Below, in pieces: positions 10,258 to 21,800 of a DNA stretch of 64,000 nt. The stretch is from Hysterium pulicare CBS 123377 (lineage: Eukaryota; Ascomycota; Dothideomycetes; Hysteriales; Hysteriaceae). Each line of letters opens with the position of its first letter. Position 1 is the stretch's first letter. The stretch is from NCBI GenBank assembly GCA_000467715.1, contig AJFK01000046.1, forward strand, positions 1 to 64,000. Reading direction: 5' to 3'. A program made the position numbers and the translations under genes. Under the pieces are notes generated by a model that saw only the letters and a list, made by a program, of their open reading frames with translations, was not told the DNA's origin and searched no databases.

Positions 10258-11960
10258 ATGCTACCCATCACTCTCCCCCTCCTCCTCCTCCTCCTCTTCT
10301 CATCCCTCATCCCCCTCACCCACTCCTCCATCCACCATCCCTCACCCCTCCTCTCCCGCCTCGAACACCTCCTAACCTCCACCCACGGCTCCTTCCGCTC
10401 CGGCTTCGCAGACGCCATAACCCCCTGCAGCAACTACGTTTCCGGCTCCCAAACCACCGGCCGCCAAACCAGCGCCCAATGGCTCCGCGTCGCCTTCCAC
10501 GACTTCGTAACCGCCCGCTCCGACCTAGGCACAGGCGGACTAGACGCCTCCATCAGTATGGAAACCCTCCGCGACGAGGATTCAGGCAGCGCGTTTAATG
10601 ACACTTTCGCCTTTTTCCAACCTTTCATCGACGCGCAGACCTCGGCGGCCGATCTCCTCGCTTTATCCGTCGTTTTGGCATTGAGCAATTGCGGCGCATT
10701 AACAATTCCACTTCGAGGCGGCAGAATCGACGCGCGAGAACCCGGCCCCTTCGGCGTCCCAGCCCCCGAAACGAATCTCAGCTCGACGCTGCAGTTTTTC
10801 GCGAACGCGGGGTTTGGGCGCGAAGACGCGATCGGGTTGACGGCTTGTGGGCATTCCTTGGGGCGGGTGCATCATGGGGGGTTTCCGCAGGTTGTGCCGG
10901 AGAGTGCGGTGAGTGCTGATAACACGGCTGGTGGTGTGGATCTGGATTCGACGCCCGCTTCGTTTGATGGGGATGTTGTGAGGGAGTATCTGGGGGGTTA
11001 TGGACAGAGGGGTGGACCGCTTGTTACGAGTGCGAATGAGACGGTGAGGAGTGATTTGAGGTTGTATGCGAGTGATGGGAATGAGACTATGAGGGGGCTT
11101 GTTGGGCGGGGGGAGGCGGGTTTTGCGGATCGTTGTCGGGAGTTGTTTGGGAGGATGATTGAGACGGTGCCGAGGGGGGTTGTGCTTGGTGAGGTTGTTG
11201 CGCCGATGGGGGTTAAGCCTGTTAATGTTACTTTCGATGTTGATAGGGATGGGAGAGTGGTGCTGAGGGGGGCTATTAGGGTAAGTTCTCCCTTCGTACT
11301 ACTGTTGATACAAACAATCAGAAAAAGCTACCTGTTAAGGTCGTTAGTATTGATTGACCAACTCTACAGTACTTGACGCAAAGCATGGAAGATACACCAC
11401 GAATCCTCCACCTCTCCCTCTCGGCCAACAACGCTTCCTCCTTCACCACAACAACCGCATCCCCGCTCTCAGAAACAGGCTACTCCATCTACGGCAACAC
11501 AACCTTCTACCCTTTCTCCCTTCCCCTCCCAAACCCATCAACCCCGGCTCCCCACACTCTAACCATCACCGGCTTCTCCTTCCCCTCAACGACATTCCCG
11601 CTGAATCCAAGTGTTTTCTTCGTCCCATCCTTGACTACACTCTCCTCCACCAACGAGCTGAGAATCGTAGCTGCTGTTCTTACCGCCTCAAACACTACCG
11701 TTAGGGATGTACGAAGCGTGACGGCGAAGATTTATTATCCGGCTGTGCAAGAGGGGTTGAATACGCTTGTACCGGAAATTAAGAGCGCGGAGATTGGTCT
11801 GAGTTTCTTCGAAAGGGGGAGTCAGTATGAGTTGTATAGTGGGGTGTGGCAAGGGGACCAGGGAACGAATTGGACGAGTAGTAGTGTGGATGTTTGGGTA
11901 GAGGGGATGGAAGGGTTCGTGGATGAGTATAATGGGTTGGGGTATTTGGTTGAGGAGTAG
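10258..11960 (+). CDS. Secreted plant-type heme peroxidase
   Basis: Two exons: 10258-11280 and 11370-11960; 537 residues. A strong signal peptide (poly-Leu core, residues ~4-18) points to secretion, and several Asn-glycosylation sites follow. The peroxidase domain shows the distal site WLRVAFHDF (~residues 76-84; catalytic Arg and His), the structural block LRGGRIDAREPGP, and the proximal heme-ligand region LTACGHSLGRVHH (~200). The splice (GTAAGT donor, TACAG acceptor) joins AIR to YLTQSMED in phase 0. The last ~200 residues, rich in Ser/Thr, form a beta-like extra domain outside the catalytic fold. It would oxidise phenolics or other small molecules with hydrogen peroxide; the real donor is unknown. 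Third-position composition flips from C-rich to G/T-rich twice within the gene. Confidence 0.87.
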
Positions 11961-12513
11961 GGGAAGAGGGGATCTAAGGGAGTGAGAATGTTCGGTGAAT
12001 GAAGTGGGTTTAGCAGAAGGATAGACGAGCAATCGGATTCATGTGTTGATGGAAATGATCGAATTATATTTCAATAGCTGTTGAACTATACTCAAAGAAA
12101 ATAAAATTGGGGGAATATATTGTATCGAGACAATCTAAGATGGGATATAAAACTACCCAAATTATGCAAAGGAAAAATACTCGCGAGATGTGATGCCATC
12201 GTGCTTCAACAGCACAGACAGAGAGAAGGTAAGGGAGGCACAGACAGTAAAGCGTGGGAAATCGATGAAGCGAAGTAACCGTGCATGCCTTCGCCTAAAC
12301 CGCGTTCCCTCGCCAGAGTTCTGGTCCCGGGTGCATTTGCGTGAAATGACTTGCATACGGCGTAGTTCCTTAAATAAATCCATTGATCCGGTCGTTTGGT
12401 TTGGTTTCGTTCGCCTACGCCGCGCTCCGCCTCATCCTTCCCGAACCAGAAGCCCACCCTCAATCCCTATTCGGGTCTTGTCACTTACCAAATACAGGAC
12501 ATCAATCCCTTTC
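11961..12513. other. Intergenic between convergent genes
   Basis: Shared 3' region of the peroxidase (+) and the Pro-rich secreted protein (-). Overlapping small frames on both strands are not supported as genes. Confidence 0.55.
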
Positions 12514-14343
12514 CTAATTAATCTTACCAAGCAGGAGGCGGACCAGCAGGAGGAGAAACGAAGGAGGAGGACCACGGGGAGGACCGTCCTCACAATCCTC
12601 TTCTGCTTCTCCCGGCCTTTCTCCTCTTCCGGGCGGCCCTGGCGGACGCCCTGGGCCTCTAATGCCCCAATACCCGTTTTGACTTCTCGACTCTTCTTCT
12701 GTCAAACACTTCGGCTCCTTGTGTTCTTCATGGCTGCCATGAGGCCAGATAGGTATGAGACATAGCTGGCCATCTGGGCACGTCGGGCAGAATTTCCACG
12801 TCGTCCATTGCAGATACGAGACCAAGGAGTCGAGAGCGTCAAGGGAATGAGGAGGAGGCGGTGCAGTAAGAGGACCGGGTACGTTGTTGGAGGTGGAGGT
12901 TGTGAGGTTGAGTGCTGCGAGGAGGGTATCGCAAATGCGGGTTGAGACGGCGAGGACGGTGCGGGCGGCGAGGGAGGACTCGATGCCCGTCTTGGTATGT
13001 TTCGGATCCGGAAGGAATTGCGCTGCGCATCTCTCGGCTTCCAAGGTTGAATTGCGAGATGTGTAGTCGATGAATGGGCGAAGGAGACTCGAGATTTTAC
13101 CCGATAGTAGCTTACTTGAACTTCGAAGTTCCTCTGAGGTGGTCATGAGGTGTAAGGAGTCGGAATACCGGGCTACTATCATGTCGGTAATAGCCTGCCA
13201 ATCGAATCTGTCTTTTGCGGTTATGGGATCATGATCCAAGATCATTCTCGTAACATCCTCTTTAATCCTCGCCAACTCGGAAGGGGTAGCCATTTGGAGT
13301 CTCGGCATCGCGGTATCGCTATTCACATCGTTCGTGAAAAGATCAATCTCATAAGCGAATGCCGTAACGAAGTTCTCGTAGTCCACCACGGCTCTCCCAC
13401 CACCTATCCCCCAATACCGCGACGTGACCGCCTCCAAGTATCTCCAATTTCCCATTCCCCGACTGTCGCCATCACTCGCCCCAGTAATTCTCACCACGTC
13501 GAGATCCTTTTCGAAGGAACACAGGATGATTTCAAAGCCCATTTCCATTCGCAAGATGCCGTCGATGCGACTGGACCAGTCCGTGGCTGACATGTTGCAA
13601 AGTCCCTGGGCACGCTCCTTTTCCCACATCATGCCCCGACCTGGCTGATGATTAGAGGTGTTGTTTAGAAGGGCGAAGTCTTGTGTGTCGAGGGTTCCGT
13701 TGTCTGTTTTACCGGCTGACATACCATCAACGTAGAGGAGGCGTAGGGGCTTATTCGCACGATAGGTGTGGAGGAAACCTGTACGGGATGGAGGCTCATC
13801 TTCATCCCATGGCTTCATAGGTCCATGTTCCTTTGCGACGTTTTCGAAGGGTCTCTGAGGCCTTGATCCGGGGGGTCCAGGGATCCCAGGAGGTCCAGGA
13901 GGTGGAAGAGATGGTGGTGGGCCATGGTGGAATGCGCCTTGTTCGTGTTCTGGAAATCCGCGGTTCCAGTCTTTTGGGTGCGGTGGAGGTCCTTTCATAG
14001 GTCCAGGAGGTGGTGGTCCTGATGGCGGGGGTCTGCCTCGCGGTGGACCTCGTGGACGCGCAAACACGAGAGCATGCTCAGGCTCGAATGCCAACCACTC
14101 CAATCCCTTGATCGCATCCGGCGAAGAGGTGCCGTGGTAGAATTGAGTGCCTTCCGGCACGGTTGCAAGGAAGAAAGACATGCCATTGTGATTCAGAGAA
14201 GAGCCCCATTGGCGCGTGGAGGAGTGGATTGCGTTGAATATGTGGTTGGCATGGCGCAGCTCGGATTCCTTCGATGAGTGATGCTCTAATGACAATGCTG
14301 TTGGACAGAGGCTAATTGCCCAAAACAGGGATTGAAGTCGCAT
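12514..14343 (-). CDS. Secreted protein with collagen-like Pro/Gly-rich segment, unknown function
   Basis: Single exon, 609 residues, start at 14343 with a clear signal peptide (cleavage after about residue 18). No named family is recognised with certainty. Residues ~60-95 contain EGTQFYHGTSSPDAIKGLEW and then EPEHALVFA. Residues ~96-165 are a Pro/Gly/His-rich stretch with collagen-like GPPGIPGPPG. Residues ~188-207 resume with FLHTYRANKPLRLLYVDG. The middle holds RYWGIGGGRAVVDYENFVTAFAYEIDLF, and a small Cys cluster (CPTCPDGQLC) lies near residue 525. A second Pro/Gly-rich stretch and a short hydrophobic tail end the protein. The HGT...YVDG spacing recalls ADP-ribosyltransferase-like folds, but this is speculation. 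The C-terminal ~40 residues may be affected by an unseen splice. Confidence 0.75.
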   Translation of the reverse strand: MRLQSLFWAISLCPTALSLEHHSSKESELRHANHIFNAIHSSTRQWGSSLNHNGMSFFLATVPEGTQFYHGTSSPDAIKGLEWLAFEPEHALVFARPRGPPRGRPPPSGPPPPGPMKGPPPHPKDWNRGFPEHEQGAFHHGPPPSLPPPGPPGIPGPPGSRPQRPFENVAKEHGPMKPWDEDEPPSRTGFLHTYRANKPLRLLYVDGMSAGKTDNGTLDTQDFALLNNTSNHQPGRGMMWEKERAQGLCNMSATDWSSRIDGILRMEMGFEIILCSFEKDLDVVRITGASDGDSRGMGNWRYLEAVTSRYWGIGGGRAVVDYENFVTAFAYEIDLFTNDVNSDTAMPRLQMATPSELARIKEDVTRMILDHDPITAKDRFDWQAITDMIVARYSDSLHLMTTSEELRSSSKLLSGKISSLLRPFIDYTSRNSTLEAERCAAQFLPDPKHTKTGIESSLAARTVLAVSTRICDTLLAALNLTTSTSNNVPGPLTAPPPPHSLDALDSLVSYLQWTTWKFCPTCPDGQLCLIPIWPHGSHEEHKEPKCLTEEESRSQNGYWGIRGPGRPPGPPGRGERPGEAEEDCEDGPPRGPPPSFLLLLVRLLLGKIN

Positions 14344-17300
14344 CTCGAAAAGGTGTCCCGAATCTGAAAATGGTCCAAGATGCCCAATAAGGCTGTAATA
14401 GCGAGCGCTTCTTCACCAATCACCACCCTGGAGGCATGAAGAAGGAATGCAGGTCTGACTAAGGCGCCCTCGACGGCAGATGGTCCATGAAAATGATAGC
14501 AGCGAAGAAAAGGAGCTTTATCGAGAACAAAGGCAACTCATTGAAATTGCGACTTGAAGCCGTACGCGTCAGCCCACCCATGCCGGTTAGGCCCATCACG
14601 TGCTGATAACGCAACTCGCACTCTGATTGGCCTCTACACTCTACCGTATCGGTAGTCCGATCATTAAGAGAATAGACAGAAATACAGTCGGTGCGTTGTG
14701 ACGAATCAATATACCTGTGCGCAAGAGCATTTGAGGACAACTGTGGATGGGAAATGATGACATCTGACTTCCGACTGCATCATTCCGCGCATAATGTCTG
14801 TTAATGCAGTTTTGCGCACGGCCAACATTATTTCCAATACATAAAGCCTTGCTGGGTATTGCAATGAATCGTCTAGGTGAGCAGCAAAGGTGGAGCTCGG
14901 CGAGCGTCGAACATGCATATCGGCGCAATTAGCTTAGGATAAGTCGGACAACGGCCTTAATACCGCCAAGTCTTCCTGTAAAGTGGAGGATGGCTTTGCC
15001 TACTGTGTAGAATCACCATATCGGTAGTGAGGAGATTGCATGTGAGGCTAGTGCGAGGAAAATACTGGTCGAGGCACATCGGAGAGAGAGTATTGTGTCT
15101 TGTTGGAGGATTCCAGGGCAAACAGTTGCTTGCAGAATTCGTAACTTGGTCAAGTGAAGAACGGAGATAATGGTCGCCGTAGTGGACAGGATGTAGGGAA
15201 TCGATTGCATATCGGGGATTACAGTGACAAGGAAAAGGACAGTGCGACTTACAAGCTCTAACAAACAGTTTTGAAGGGGTCTGGAGACAGTTTGGACGTT
15301 AGTGCTGTGCGCTGTCTAGGAAGGTAGACTTTACGTAGATGGGAAATTGCGAGAGGCACTTACTCTTCCATCAGATATGGAGAGGATTGAGTTGAGACCG
15401 GAAATTTCGGCGCCTTTGGGAGTGTAGAGGATGGCGAGCGTTCACAAATCCGGTAAAGTTAGACCCCAGTCAAAAGGAAGTTATTCTTAGCGGGCTGCTC
15501 GCAAATTGGGGGCACTTTTGGCTTTCCCCGTCGATGTTCGGGTGTGATGGAGTTGATGGGTGTGTGTCAAGAATGTGCTCGAGAATGGACGAACTGCATC
15601 GGCAGTTGTTGTTGTCCGTGTCCGTGTCAAATGCCCCATGCGAACGATAAACGAATGCGAATGAGACACCGTTGGCTCTGGTCGTAATAATAGATTTAAA
15701 CTTTCAACTGAGAGAATCCTAGTGAATCCATCCCGTAGAACGTGAAATGAGGGTCAAGAAACTTGGAAAGTGAGGCTGCGCCTTGCGGACACTTCTTTCC
15801 TGGAGTGGTTCGGCCGCGGGAAATGAGAGGCCGCATTATTATACAGACTATGGCGAATCTAGTCAACGGATCCTGAATAGTCAATCGATGTGTTGGCCAG
15901 CCGTGTCAGTTTGTGGGGGATATTATTTGGGGGCCAAAAGCCTGACTCAAAAAGCAACAACAGAGAGATAGATACCCTGATCAAATACCTTGCTTCACAA
16001 CAGTTGAAAGTAGGTTGACGCGTCCCTGTTTGGGATTAGATGCAAGCCCGTTGGAGTTGATGTAGGGGACCGGAGGATTCGCACTACTGCAGGTTTGCTC
16101 GAATAGGCGTAGAGGATAGCGATTAACTGTGGCTCAGCACTGTCTAATAGCAGTAATAGATGCTTTTCCGAGCTCCAGAGACGAATCGACGAATAGCGCT
16201 GTTGGCGGAGCGCTGTACTCGCACGAAGGATGGCAGGATTCAGAGGCGCAAGTCTGAAACTTACACCTTTCTAGCGGCGGCCGTCGAACGGGCCTGAAAC
16301 AGTGAATGGCGCGCGAGGGCAAGATCAGCCGTGGCCCACACCCAGAAAGCGGCCCTGCATATTTATAGATGGTCGCGGGATCGGCCGCTTAGAACGTGGC
16401 TCGACGCTCTGTCGGGTCGGTGGCCTCTGTCTGGGAGGCTGAAGGATTCGGAACGAGAACCGAGTTCGTGGAAGACCGGCACCACAACAACAGCATAGCT
16501 TCGTCCTTGACCGTGCCGACCCCGTTTGCGGCCCACGATCAGACCCGTTTGCACACCGAGGACCTTGCCATGAGAGTCATACCTCGGCTATCGAGGTGGC
16601 TTCGAAGGATTGCGGGACTCCTTCCCCGGGGTGAAATTGCAAGGTTCGAATATAGAACGGAGCAGTGCTCGAAGCTGTCGTGGGGTCTGCTGCCAGCGGA
16701 ATGTCTTGAGGGAAAGGCTTGGCGGCGAACGTTGGATGGCAGAGGAGAGACATATTCATCCTGAATTCCAGAAGGGTAGTACAGAGTCGCTCGAGGTTGT
16801 ACAAAGTCATTTATCGAATGCACCTTCAAACTTCAGGGGTTATTTGTATGACGACCTCGGTCCAGCTTCCGCAATAACAGTTCCACCACCTTCAATGGCG
16901 AGTGCAGGAAGCATTCCAAAAATCGAATGCCACCATACATAAATGTGGGGTCAAGAATAAACTTTCCGTATACGAGGCAGCAACACGGGCGGGACGCACG
17001 TGTGGTTGATGGCGTTCTTCGAGATTCCGACCAGCCCTCGCTCTGAGAGAGGTTGCTCACAACATTTCTCTATCGATCCTGTTCCATCTCCCGACTGTCT
17101 GACTGTATGCTTATTTTGCACTCTGGTAGGCTATGCTTGAGTAGGTCGGTGGCGAGGAGGGAAGCCACCAACACCGCCTCTTTGATATCAAGCCGTCAAC
17201 ACTCTGGCACTTCCAGTTGCCAGCATCACAGTCGGCACGACTCCAGCCACTGCATTTCCTCAAAGAAGTAGAATGTGCTAAATACATTTTCTAGTTGCAG

Positions 17301-17977
17301 TCGCAACTTTACCCGTGCCCACCCATTAACCGCGCTCTCCTTTTCATGGTTCATGTCAGCCCTGCTAGGCGGAGAAATAAGGCCGCCCACTACTCGCACA
17401 CCGTTTCAGGGGACAGAAAGCTTTTCGCGAGCCATATCCCGAAAACGTCTCAAGATCGGCAAATGCAACCCAAGGACACTCCGAACTTGGGGATGCAGCA
17501 CATAGATTGGAATTCCATGTTGAGATGTGATGTTCTATTCGCGACTAAACGTCATCTTTCACATGTTGCTGAGTATAGCAGCCACAAGTCATCAAGACTC
17601 TTGCTCACTAAGCCAATCCAACGCTGGTAACTTGATAAAAACTGAAAACGCTTGGTCGAAAATGCTGGTTTGAACAAATGCTTTGAAAATGCTGCTGTGG
17701 CCCATATGCTGTGCCATGTTATATCCCAAGAATACTCCTGTGAAAATGCTAAGTTCTATCCCGTATAGAATGCCAATCCGGGGATAACGCCCTGCCCCTG
17801 TAGAATAAGCAGAAGGGCTTCTCAAACGCCTAAGCCGCAGTCCATTTTTGGTTGGAAGCGTCAGCATTTGCGACAACCATGGGTATCGTGACTCGTAATT
17901 GCGACTGAAAATGCTGATCGCTTCGAGACATAGTAGGAGATGAGGCAAATAATCGAGATGGATCCGAAAACAGAAGC
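14344..17977. other. Gene-poor region upstream of the Pro-rich gene
   Basis: About 3.6 kb without a supportable gene. Many short overlapping frames occur on both strands (for example 15013-15264 minus, 16396-16764 plus, 17592-17981 minus), but none has a family motif or joins to a neighbour with good splice sites. Composition is ordinary, not AT-rich. It may hold regulatory sequence, the 3' end of the zinc-finger gene, or noncoding RNAs. Confidence 0.5.
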
Positions 17978-18886
17978 TCATGCGGCTGAGGCGGATGTTT
18001 CGGATTTCGAGTTCCTGTTGCTTTTCAAGTGGATTCTCTTGACATGATCTCGCTGGGGTAATAACTTAGTATGCCAGTTACAAAGTGGGATGTCATGAGA
18101 TGAATGGCTTACCATATTGTCTACTCTGCTGAATACTCGATCGCATCCCTGCCATTCGCACATCACACCTGGGTTGTGCTTCGCCTCGTGTCGGGCAAGG
18201 TCTTTCTTGCTTGAGAAACCACCTCCTGCTGCTTGTGGACAGCCCTCGTGTCGGCAAAAGAACGACTTGGTATGTCGTTTGTGATGCTTCCTAAGATCAC
18301 AGCCTCGCGTGAAAACCGCGCGCGAGGTACAGCCCGGATAGGCACACGTCCAGGTCCCATTTTTATTGGGGTAACCATACGCCCGCAAGTCTGGCGCACT
18401 TGGAGATAATGATCGTGATAGAGCAGTCCTCGAGTTATCAGCTGTCGCTGTTGTGCTCGTTGGAATGGCAAGACCTCCGATAGACGATGCCGAAGGGGAT
18501 CTAGATGCTCTGGTTGAAGACATTTGAGAGGTATACATGGGAGAAGTGGTCACTTGGTAAGCTGTCGTAGGTGCTAAAGTGCCCGTCGGTGGAGGATAGG
18601 TTGAATAAGATGGATGTGCATGTGCTATTTGGGCAGGATGCGAAGTCCAATACGGCTGTGGTGGATATGTCGAGGCTACGTTTGGTCTGTACTCGGGTTG
18701 TTGCGTGTAATAACCTCCAGGCTGGGGTTGGCTCAGGGGCGACCGATGTGGGAGTGAATGAAGAGGTGGAGAGTACATGATACTCGGCGGTGACTGACAG
18801 GTGCTGGCCGGAAACAACTGACCAAGCACCTCCTCGTCTGCCATCAAAGCCATTTCCGCTTCTGGTGAAAAGAAGTTCGCCGTCAT
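17978..18886 (-). CDS. C2H2 zinc-finger transcription factor
   Basis: Two exons: 18886-18113 and 18052-17978; 282 residues. The intron (GTAAGC donor, CCCCAG acceptor) joins in phase 0 to restore FSRVDNMRDHVKRIHLK, the standard end of a third finger; reading through gives an unrelated tail. Residues ~1-165 are Pro/Ser/Tyr-rich and probably disordered, suiting an activation region. Fingers: CAYPGC...HHKRH (~residues 178-202), CRHEGC...HEAKH (~208-235), and CEWQGCDRVFSRVDNMRDHV plus KRIH (~240-265). The linker GCDLRKHHKRHTKSFFC is highly conserved in a mould-specific family. Inference: a nuclear DNA-binding regulator, target unknown. It sits in an unusually gene-poor neighbourhood. Confidence 0.88.
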   Translation of the reverse strand: MTANFFSPEAEMALMADEEVLGQLFPASTCQSPPSIMYSPPLHSLPHRSPLSQPQPGGYYTQQPEYRPNVASTYPPQPYWTSHPAQIAHAHPSYSTYPPPTGTLAPTTAYQVTTSPMYTSQMSSTRASRSPSASSIGGLAIPTSTTATADNSRTALSRSLSPSAPDLRAYGYPNKNGTWTCAYPGCTSRAVFTRGCDLRKHHKRHTKSFFCRHEGCPQAAGGGFSSKKDLARHEAKHNPGVMCEWQGCDRVFSRVDNMVSHSSHDIPLCNWHTKLLPQRDHVKRIHLKSNRNSKSETSASAA

Positions 18887-21800
18887 AGTGAGTAATTCGG
18901 ACTCAATTTCGATAGTGACGACGTATCAGACGTGATAGGAGGCTCCAATCCCGAGAAGAAGTGATTCTGCTGTGTAGTCGTGGAATGAGATAGTGCCGTT
19001 CGATTTCAGATGTCGGAGTTGACGGAGTCGATGTGTTCGCTTGGAGTAGTGAATGCGACGATGGCGACAGCAGTTGATAAATAAGGTCCAGGCTTTAGTT
19101 GGTTTAGATCTAATATAGAAATATAGGTACCGAGAGCGCGAAGCTAGTGTGTTGATGAGCTACAGGGCCATTCCCGCAGTAATAAGGCTGAAGGAAGTAA
19201 ACTACGTGGCGGACAGTGGCGGAGCTATAGATGTCTTGCAGTGTTGACACACGTGATTGGCCCGTCTGTTTTGGGCCTTAATGTGACCAGTTTAGAAACT
19301 TAAGTCGATTTTCAGTAAATAGAGCGGTGGGATCGCGCACGTTTCTATCGTCCCGGGGGCTCAGACTCCATTTGAGTCGCTGCTCGTGGATGCTGTGAGA
19401 GGCGTTGACCATCTCACTCAAGCTTATACCGGGACAAATAAGACCAAACCCAGATAGATAGGGTCCGCCAGTGCGCAATGCTCATTTGTTCCGTTCTGTT
19501 CTGGGTCGTCCAGATCACTGCATAAAGCTTTATCTCGTTGTTGCATCGATTGGTAGACCGCTGAGGCCTGATATTACCCTAAAATTTCCCTCCCGCCCTC
19601 GTGGACCTACCGTCATGGCGGTAACAGGCAACCTGTGTGCCTGGTCAATCTTCAAGAGATCGGCACAAATGATGCCCCGAATGGACAACGGAATGCAATC
19701 TATTTGATCGTGCTCTCCGACATGTAGCACTCCATGTGAAGACTCGTGATGGACAGCCACTAGCACACCGACTCAGGCTGGTATCGGATCTGGGCCAACT
19801 ACTCCAGTCAGGGCCAGTGGTGGACAACTTGGCCCGACTCCGCGAGAGAATGAGGCTAGGCAAATGGTAGGAGCTCCTTTCCGCTCAAGCCGCGGGGGGG
19901 GGGGAGGCCACTGATCGGGCCAACATGGAGCTTACCAGTGGGTAACAGAGGGTGACTAAAGCATCTCCAAACGACGACAAGGCAGAAACTATCATTTGAG
20001 ATGGGCGCAAGAATGGTCGGTGTGTGGACGGGCTTATGCTGCCAACATGCGATCCTGGTATTCACGCGGTCGAGTTCGCCAGCCAGGGATGCGGTCGGAA
20101 GCCTGAAGCCGTCGTGCGTAGAGATGCTTGGGGCCAACGGCCCAGCAGAGGGAACCGTCGCTTGCAAAATTAGTAATTTCTATCGAGGGCCGAGGTGACA
20201 TCTGGAAGTGAACCAGATCAAACCCTTGGGATGATCAGTTAAGGTCTGATGTAAGCAATTTCAAGCCTTGTAAGTCGCGAGCGTTCGTGATTCCAGAAGA
20301 TCTTCAAAAGTCTCGCGCAACTCTCTCACGCTCTCGCAACCTCATTAACTCCGCGATTAGGTCAGCGCCTTTTTTGCCGCTCAAAACCCTGCCGCCGTGG
20401 GGTTTCTTTCCGCTCTTCGCATTCGATATCAATGTGAGAGACATAGCCCTGTTCGCTCCACTCATCACTTGGCTGCCGTGCTGCCAGCGTTGAAGGGGAT
20501 AAGTTTAAGGCCACCAGCGCACCCAATGCCACCGTAACTGAGACTTTGCCGACCCCAACAAAGAAAGGCGGCCAACAAACCAACATGGAGCCCTGCCATC
20601 TCCAAAAACACTCTCAACATTCAAGACATCGCTTTTCTTGATTGCGCATCTCTCGTGGCCGAATCCCCTCGAGCGAAGACGAATGTGCTGTATGCTTCGT
20701 CACTATCCCCCGAACGTCGGCAGGTGCATTGCGAATCGCATCTCTGAAGACATGGAGCGGCCTCCTTCTTCTCCCCGAATCCCAGGCCACCGTGTGTCAA
20801 GCCCATGAAGCAGGCAACAATGCTCTGTGCTCGAAGCGTAACTGAGTATCGCGGATTCATATTGATCGGGATGAGTTGTGCGTTAACTCAACCATACATT
20901 AAACCGCTCAACGCGTGTCGCTCGGATTGCCGCAGTTGAGACTTGCGTCGGGGTTGAGACAGGCTTTGAAACCACCAGTGTAGTTGGCACACGCCACGAG
21001 ACGTGGAAGACCTCCGTGCCAGCTGGAGCGCCGTCTTGCTGGTGATAGTCGCTTTTATGACCATTGACAGCGCTGAATTCTTCTAGTCATACCTCACTCG
21101 GCCGACGTCAACAGTATGGTCGTCTCTTTGAGTCCGTTTAGCAGAGAAAAACTCGGATCCACAGTTTGCATGCCCCCATCCTGGTGAAGCTGTACTATGA
21201 AGTTGGGGATGTCGCGAGGCTGTCGTCGAAGGACCCGGCTCGGAATCGGACAGCCATAATACCGTCTTCGTCCGGCCTGAATCGATGATAAGCATGCTAA
21301 TGCAAAGTTGGAGCTGTCGTTGGCAGAGGTTGAGTTCAGTTTGAGGGTACGCAGTCGGTGCGACGAGCTGAAATCCAAAGGTTGAGGGTTGACAGCCACG
21401 ATGTTGGGTCAACACGTGTGAGCAAGGGTTGCGGCTGGTCCGACCCACGTCGCTGTTTCCACTTCGCATAACAAGAAATCGCGAGCGAGAGAAGAAAAGG
21501 GGTGTATCGCCTTTGGGTTTCAATGATGGATATTCGGATATGTGGAAGCTAGGTATCGTGCTTGAAGCGTATCATATGACTCTACAAGCTGTCTAAAATC
21601 TGTACGAGCAGTTGAACGGCCAGCAACTTCACTGTGTTTTTAGATTGGGAGGTTCACAAGACCATGTTGGAGCAGGGAATGGATGCGTTGAGGATAGCGA
21701 GAAAGCTTGGAGTCAGCATTGCTATAGAGGCTCAACTGTTATGCTGTCTGCCCGTAGAATCGACTGTCTAGAAGTAAGTTGTGTATAATTTCTGGAGAGC

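Noticed and set aside
12190-12765. 191-codon plus-strand frame
   Set aside because: It overlaps the 3' part of the long minus-strand secreted-protein gene and is Arg/Pro-rich from antisense composition; no domain.
15013-15264. Hydrophobic 83-codon minus-strand frame, with a coding-looking stretch near 15360-15440
   Set aside because: I tried to join them as exons, but no acceptor precedes the upstream piece and no start was found.
17592-17981. 129-codon minus-strand frame after the zinc-finger gene
   Set aside because: Most likely in the 3' region of the zinc-finger gene; no conserved features.
21083-21523. 146-codon minus-strand frame in the gene-poor region
   Set aside because: Overlapped by another frame of similar quality; composition looks random.
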